A stretch of DNA of 7,709 nt from NCBI GenBank assembly GCA_030824095.1, contig JAVBYK010000450.1, positions 1-7,709 on the forward strand, in the 5' to 3' direction. The notes beneath the pieces were generated by a model. The model searched no databases and was not told the origin of the DNA. It worked only from the letters and a program-made list of their open reading frames with translations. The DNA comes from a bacterium. GTDB taxonomy: Bacteria > Pseudomonadota > Gammaproteobacteria > Burkholderiales > Burkholderiaceae_C. A program made the translations under genes and the position numbers. Every line of letters begins with the position of its first letter. Positions within the stretch are counted from its first letter, which is position 1. Positions 5,569-7,709 of the stretch are shown piece after piece.

Positions 5569-5955
5569 ATGAACAACTTATCTTCTGTGGGTGGCTCGGC
5601 CGTGCCACTCCCGCCACAACCGGCCGTGCGGCCCGTCAGTTCCGATGCATCCGTGACGGAGGATCGGGCAAGGCTCCCCCAATCGACAGAGCAAACCTCG
5701 GCAGCGCCCGTGCTCAAGGTGGCACCAACGCCCGCTGATCTCGAAAAGCTGGTCGTCGAAATGCAGAACAAGGTTTCCGGCTACTCACCGGAGCTGCAGT
5801 TTTCCGTGGACGAGGACAGTGGCAAGACCATCGTGCGGATGACCGATAAGACCACGAAGGATGTGGTCTGGCAGTTTCCGTCCGAAGACGCCTTGCAGAT
5901 GGCGAAAGAACTGGATCGCTATCAGCAGGGGCTGGTGCTGCACAGCAAGGTTTGA
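5569..5955 (+). CDS. flaG: FlaG-family flagellar protein
   Basis: A 128-residue protein. The start is placed at the ATG at 5569 because GAGGA (5555-5559) lies 9 bases upstream; an ATG at 5560 directly abuts that site and cannot use it. Residues 1-55 are Pro/Ala/Ser-rich and probably flexible. Residues 57-128 form the FlaG domain: a helix with LEKLVVEMQNKV, the signature strand LQFSVDEDSGKTIVRMTD (76-93), then VVWQFPSEDALQMAKEL and a terminal GLVLHSKV. FlaG proteins are encoded beside flagellin and the cap protein FliD, and in several bacteria affect filament length or attachment; the mechanism is unsettled. Here no fliC, fliD or fliS is adjacent, so flaG stands alone with its own sigma-28 promoter. 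Its last 34 bases overlap the 3' end of a convergent gene. Confidence 0.9.
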   Translation: MNNLSSVGGSAVPLPPQPAVRPVSSDASVTEDRARLPQSTEQTSAAPVLKVAPTPADLEKLVVEMQNKVSGYSPELQFSVDEDSGKTIVRMTDKTTKDVVWQFPSEDALQMAKELDRYQQGLVLHSKV

Positions 5956-6245
5956 TGGCTGCCTGCCATGGGCAGAGAGAGTCCATCGGCGACTCCCAGT
6001 GCCCAGGATTGCCATTGCTGGGCAGTGCTCTCGGCAATACCGGGCAGTTGGGCTGACCCGGTGGCCATCGTTGCAGCCACCATGCCGCGAATGTGTTCCG
6101 CGACGTGGCTCACCTCGGTGTCTTCGCGCAAGGCTGCAATCTGCTCGATGTTCTTGTCCCGCATCTGCGTCGCCGCAGTGCATGACTGGCTGTCAGTTGC
6201 GTGGGAGGAAATGGATGGGCTGCTGGCGGTTGAATGGGTGTCCAT
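5922..6245 (-). CDS. Hypothetical 107-residue protein convergent with flaG
   Basis: The frame gives 107 residues from the ATG at 6245, with AAAGG about 6 bases upstream; an upstream ATG at 6281 has no ribosome binding site. The N-terminal 30 residues are Ser/Thr-rich (MDTHSTASSPSISSHATD). The middle has a charged helix (RDKNIEQIAALREDTEVSHV), then an Ala/Gly/Met-rich part with AEHIRGMVAATMATG. There is no clear signal peptide or transmembrane helix. Codon use is typical for a high-GC genome, unlike the frames on the other strand. It overlaps flaG tail-to-tail by 34 bases. I do not recognise the family, and a spurious frame is possible. Confidence 0.5.
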   Translation of the reverse strand: MDTHSTASSPSISSHATDSQSCTAATQMRDKNIEQIAALREDTEVSHVAEHIRGMVAATMATGSAQLPGIAESTAQQWQSWALGVADGLSLPMAGSHQTLLCSTSPC

Positions 6246-6310
6246 GAGGGGCCTTTGGAATTGCAGGAGTGGGCCGCGCAAGGCGGCAAGGTAAGACAGA
6301 CCCGGAAAAG

Positions 6311-6342
6311 AAAAAACCCACCATCTTTCGACGGTGGGTTTT
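6311..6342 (-). terminator. Intrinsic terminator downstream of tRNA-Asn
   Basis: AAAACCCACC and GGTGGGTTTT (6313-6322 and 6333-6342) form a perfect 10-bp stem with a 10-base loop. On the minus strand the stem is followed by an uninterrupted T run (6316-6311) and more T residues after one C, fitting termination of the tRNA-Asn transcript about 10 bases beyond its CCA end. On the plus strand a T-rich tail (6347-6353) also follows, so it may act in both directions. Confidence 0.87.
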
Positions 6343-6352
6343 CTACTTTTTT

Positions 6353-6428
6353 TGGCTCCTCGACCTGGGCTCGAACCAGGGACCTACGGATTAACAGTCC
6401 GGCGCTCTACCAACTGAGCTATCGAGGA
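6353..6428 (-). tRNA. tRNA-Asn (GTT)
   Basis: A complete cloverleaf reads on the minus strand: 7-bp acceptor stem TCCTCGA/TCGAGGA, D arm with AGCTCAGTTGGTAGAGC, anticodon loop CTGTTAA with anticodon GTT, and T arm with GGTTCGAGCC. A discriminator G is followed by encoded CCA (6355-6353). The body without CCA is 73 nt. It has its own promoter and terminator. No integrase or direct repeat suggesting use as an attachment site is seen in the window. Confidence 0.98.
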
Positions 6429-6440
6429 ATTGAGCCTCAA

Positions 6441-6470
6441 ATTATAGCGTGGAAATTTTCACTTTTTCAA
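6441..6470 (-). promoter_or_regulatory. Sigma-70 promoter of tRNA-Asn
   Basis: On the minus strand, TTGAAA (6470-6465) and TATAAT (6446-6441) are separated by 18 bases. The -10 is perfect and the -35 matches five of six consensus bases. The start would fall near 6434, a few bases before the mature 5' end at 6428. The -35 lies inside one arm of an A/T-rich inverted repeat (6463-6470 with 6486-6493). Confidence 0.85.
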
Positions 6471-6501
6471 CAAGGCCAAAGTTTTTTGAAAAAATCCACC
6501 A

Positions 6502-7563
6502 TCAATCAAAGACCGGGGACTCCACGCCCAAGACCTTGTGCAGCTTGGGGCTGGTCGTGGTGTATTGCAGAAACACTTTCTTCTCGGGGAAGATGAACGG
6601 CATGGCGCCAAAGGCAGCGAGTGCACATTCATGGAAGCCACTGAGGATGAGCTTCTTCTTGCCGGGATAGATGTTGATATCGCCCACGGCAAAGATGCCG
6701 GGCTCGCTGGTGGAAAACGTTTCCGTGTTGACCGCTAGTTGCTTGCGATCAATCTCCAGCCCCCAGTTCGCAATGGGCCCGAGCTTGGGTGACAGACCGA
6801 AGAACACCAGTAGCATGTCCAGCGGCACCAGGCGTGTCAGACCATCGGAGCCTGTGACCTTGATGTCGCTGAGGCGGCCGCTGGACTCTTCAAAGCCGGT
6901 GACCTGTCCAACCAGGAATTGCATTTCCATCGCGTCACACAGCGCACGCATCTTGGCCACGTTGGCCGGAACCGCCTTGAAGCCATCGCGCCGGTGGATC
7001 AGGATGACGCTGGCCGCCTTGTGCGGATTGCCGTCTTCGTTGGCAGCACAAAAATTCAACGCCCAGTCCAGCGCCGAATCACCGCCACCCACAATGACGA
7101 TGTTCTTGCCCGCATAGTCCGCCGGGTTCTTGACGTGGTAGGTCAGTTGCCCGCCTTCAAACTTGTCCAGCCCTTCCACCTTCAGTGTGCGCGGCTGAAA
7201 CGCGCCGACACCGGCGGCGATGAAAAGGGTCTTGGTCAGAAAGCGGGTGCCTTGGCTGGTTTCCACCAAAAAACGGCCATCGGGCTGCTTCTCAACGGTG
7301 GTGACTTCCTGGCCGTAATGGAAGGTGGCGCCAAAGGGCGCAATCTGCTGCAACAGCCGGTCGGTAAGTTCCTGGCCGGTGCAGACCGGCACGGCCGGAA
7401 TGTCGTAGATGGGTTTGTCGGGGTACAACTCCACGCACTGGCCGCCGGGGTGCGGCAGGGAGTCGATGACATGGGCCTTGACTTCGAGCAGGCCCAGTTC
7501 AAACACCTGGAACAGGCCCACCGGGCCTGCGCCTACGATGACCGCATCGGTTTCGATGGTCAC
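6502..7563 (-). CDS. Ferredoxin--NADP+ reductase, thioredoxin-reductase-like type
   Basis: A 353-residue flavoprotein that transfers electrons between NADPH and ferredoxin (EC 1.18.1.2). The GTG at 7563 is chosen because it lies 14 bases after the fdxA stop and begins MTIETDAVIVGAGPVG, as family members do; the frame extends further upstream, but that part overlaps fdxA. Visible motifs are the FAD-binding GAGPVG at 11-16, PGGQC shortly after, the NADPH-binding VGGGDSALDWA around 158-168 with HRR at 190-192 for the 2'-phosphate, and the second FAD motif GIFAVGDINIYPG near 290-302. The redox-active CxxC of thioredoxin reductase is absent. A C-terminal extension (YTTTSPKLHKVLGV) is present, as in the YumC-type ferredoxin--NADP+ reductases. 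Pairing with fdxA strongly supports the assignment. No clear terminator follows, so transcripts may continue into tRNA-Asn. Confidence 0.95.
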   Translation of the reverse strand: MTIETDAVIVGAGPVGLFQVFELGLLEVKAHVIDSLPHPGGQCVELYPDKPIYDIPAVPVCTGQELTDRLLQQIAPFGATFHYGQEVTTVEKQPDGRFLVETSQGTRFLTKTLFIAAGVGAFQPRTLKVEGLDKFEGGQLTYHVKNPADYAGKNIVIVGGGDSALDWALNFCAANEDGNPHKAASVILIHRRDGFKAVPANVAKMRALCDAMEMQFLVGQVTGFEESSGRLSDIKVTGSDGLTRLVPLDMLLVFFGLSPKLGPIANWGLEIDRKQLAVNTETFSTSEPGIFAVGDINIYPGKKKLILSGFHECALAAFGAMPFIFPEKKVFLQYTTTSPKLHKVLGVESPVFD

Positions 7564-7577
7564 TGTGGTGGGGAGCT

Positions 7578-7709
7578 TCAGCGGATCAGGTACTGCAGCT
7601 TGCCAGTCTTGTCTTTCCACTCTTCGGCTTCGGGCAGTTCGGCCTTGCGCTTGGTGATGCTCTTCCAGGTGGGTAGCTTGGCCAGCTCGGCGTTGAGCTT
7701 GGTCATGTG
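7578..7709 (-). CDS. fdxA: Seven-iron ferredoxin FdxA, C-terminal end (partial)
   Basis: The last 43 codons before a TGA at 7580-7578 read ...LNAELAKLPTW, KSITKRKAELPEAEEWKDK and TGKLQYLIR. This matches the distinctive C-terminal tail of FdxA / Azotobacter ferredoxin I (LNAEL...W..IT..K..LP.AE.WD..KGKLQ.L.R). The iron-sulfur cluster cysteines lie upstream, outside the window. The protein carries [3Fe-4S] and [4Fe-4S] clusters in known members and transfers low-potential electrons. The reductase gene begins 14 bases downstream, and the two likely form an operon and a working electron-transfer pair. The identification rests on the tail alone, supported by the neighbour. Confidence 0.85.
   Translation of the reverse strand, partial: HMTKLNAELAKLPTWKSITKRKAELPEAEEWKDKTGKLQYLIR

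Noticed and set aside
6353..6428. tRNA-Asn as an integration site for a mobile element
   Set aside because: There is no duplicated tRNA 3' end, integrase or foreign-looking gene in the window.
6463..6493. A/T-rich inverted repeat TTTTTCAA/TTGAAAAA as a terminator of the reductase gene
   Set aside because: The stem lacks G/C pairs and no U run follows on the minus strand. One arm is better explained as the tRNA promoter -35 element.
7564..7620. Upstream GTG extension of the ferredoxin reductase
   Set aside because: It overlaps the fdxA coding end in another frame and adds residues without family similarity before the FAD motif.

Overview
The window looks like a chromosomal segment of a betaproteobacterium, most likely Burkholderiales/Comamonadaceae (Rhodoferax- or Acidovorax-like). 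The reasons are the high-GC codon use, the fdxA-type ferredoxin directly followed by a thioredoxin-reductase-like ferredoxin--NADP+ reductase, a classical sigma-28 promoter in front of flaG, and a tRNA-Asn with an encoded CCA. This placement is inferred from gene content and was not tested by any search. No insertion sequence, CRISPR array, prophage gene or integrase is visible.

Layout. At 1-99 (+) is the 3' end of an unrecognised gene, followed by an exported cysteine-type glutathione peroxidase (129-743, +). Convergent with it, on the minus strand, are a short lipoprotein with a DsbG-like thioredoxin fold (767-1351) and, upstream of that, a 79-residue proline-rich acidic protein (1389-1628). 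An A/T-rich perfect inverted repeat (1640-1660) lies just in front of the latter. From 4590 down to 1711 runs a tight minus-strand operon: a minimal J-domain co-chaperone, two proteins of unknown function with strongly acidic C-terminal tails, and a 410-residue unknown protein. Intergenic gaps are 15, 6 and 6 bases.

The long non-coding stretch 4591-5077 carries a good sigma-54-type -24/-12 element (4902-4917, +). Sixty-odd bases further on is a strong intrinsic terminator (4981-5014). Together they outline a candidate sigma-54-dependent RNA of about 90 nt, or a leader/attenuator for the 108-residue unknown protein at 5078-5404. A weaker sigma-54-like element faces the other way, toward the J-domain operon. 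After the 108-residue gene comes flaG (5569-5955), preceded by an almost perfect sigma-28 (FliA) promoter and standing apart from other flagellar genes. A small unknown minus-strand gene (5922-6245) overlaps its 3' end.

The right end holds, on the minus strand, the 3' end of fdxA (from 7709), the ferredoxin--NADP+ reductase gene (7563-6502), and a tRNA-Asn(GTT) with its own consensus promoter and an intrinsic terminator.

How the genes fit together. Three units deal with thiol or electron-transfer redox chemistry: the peroxidase and the DsbG-like protein in the envelope, and the ferredoxin/reductase pair in the cytoplasm. The J-domain operon is probably a DnaK-linked system for the proteins encoded with it, but its function is unknown. 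The flaG gene belongs to the late flagellar regulon by its promoter.
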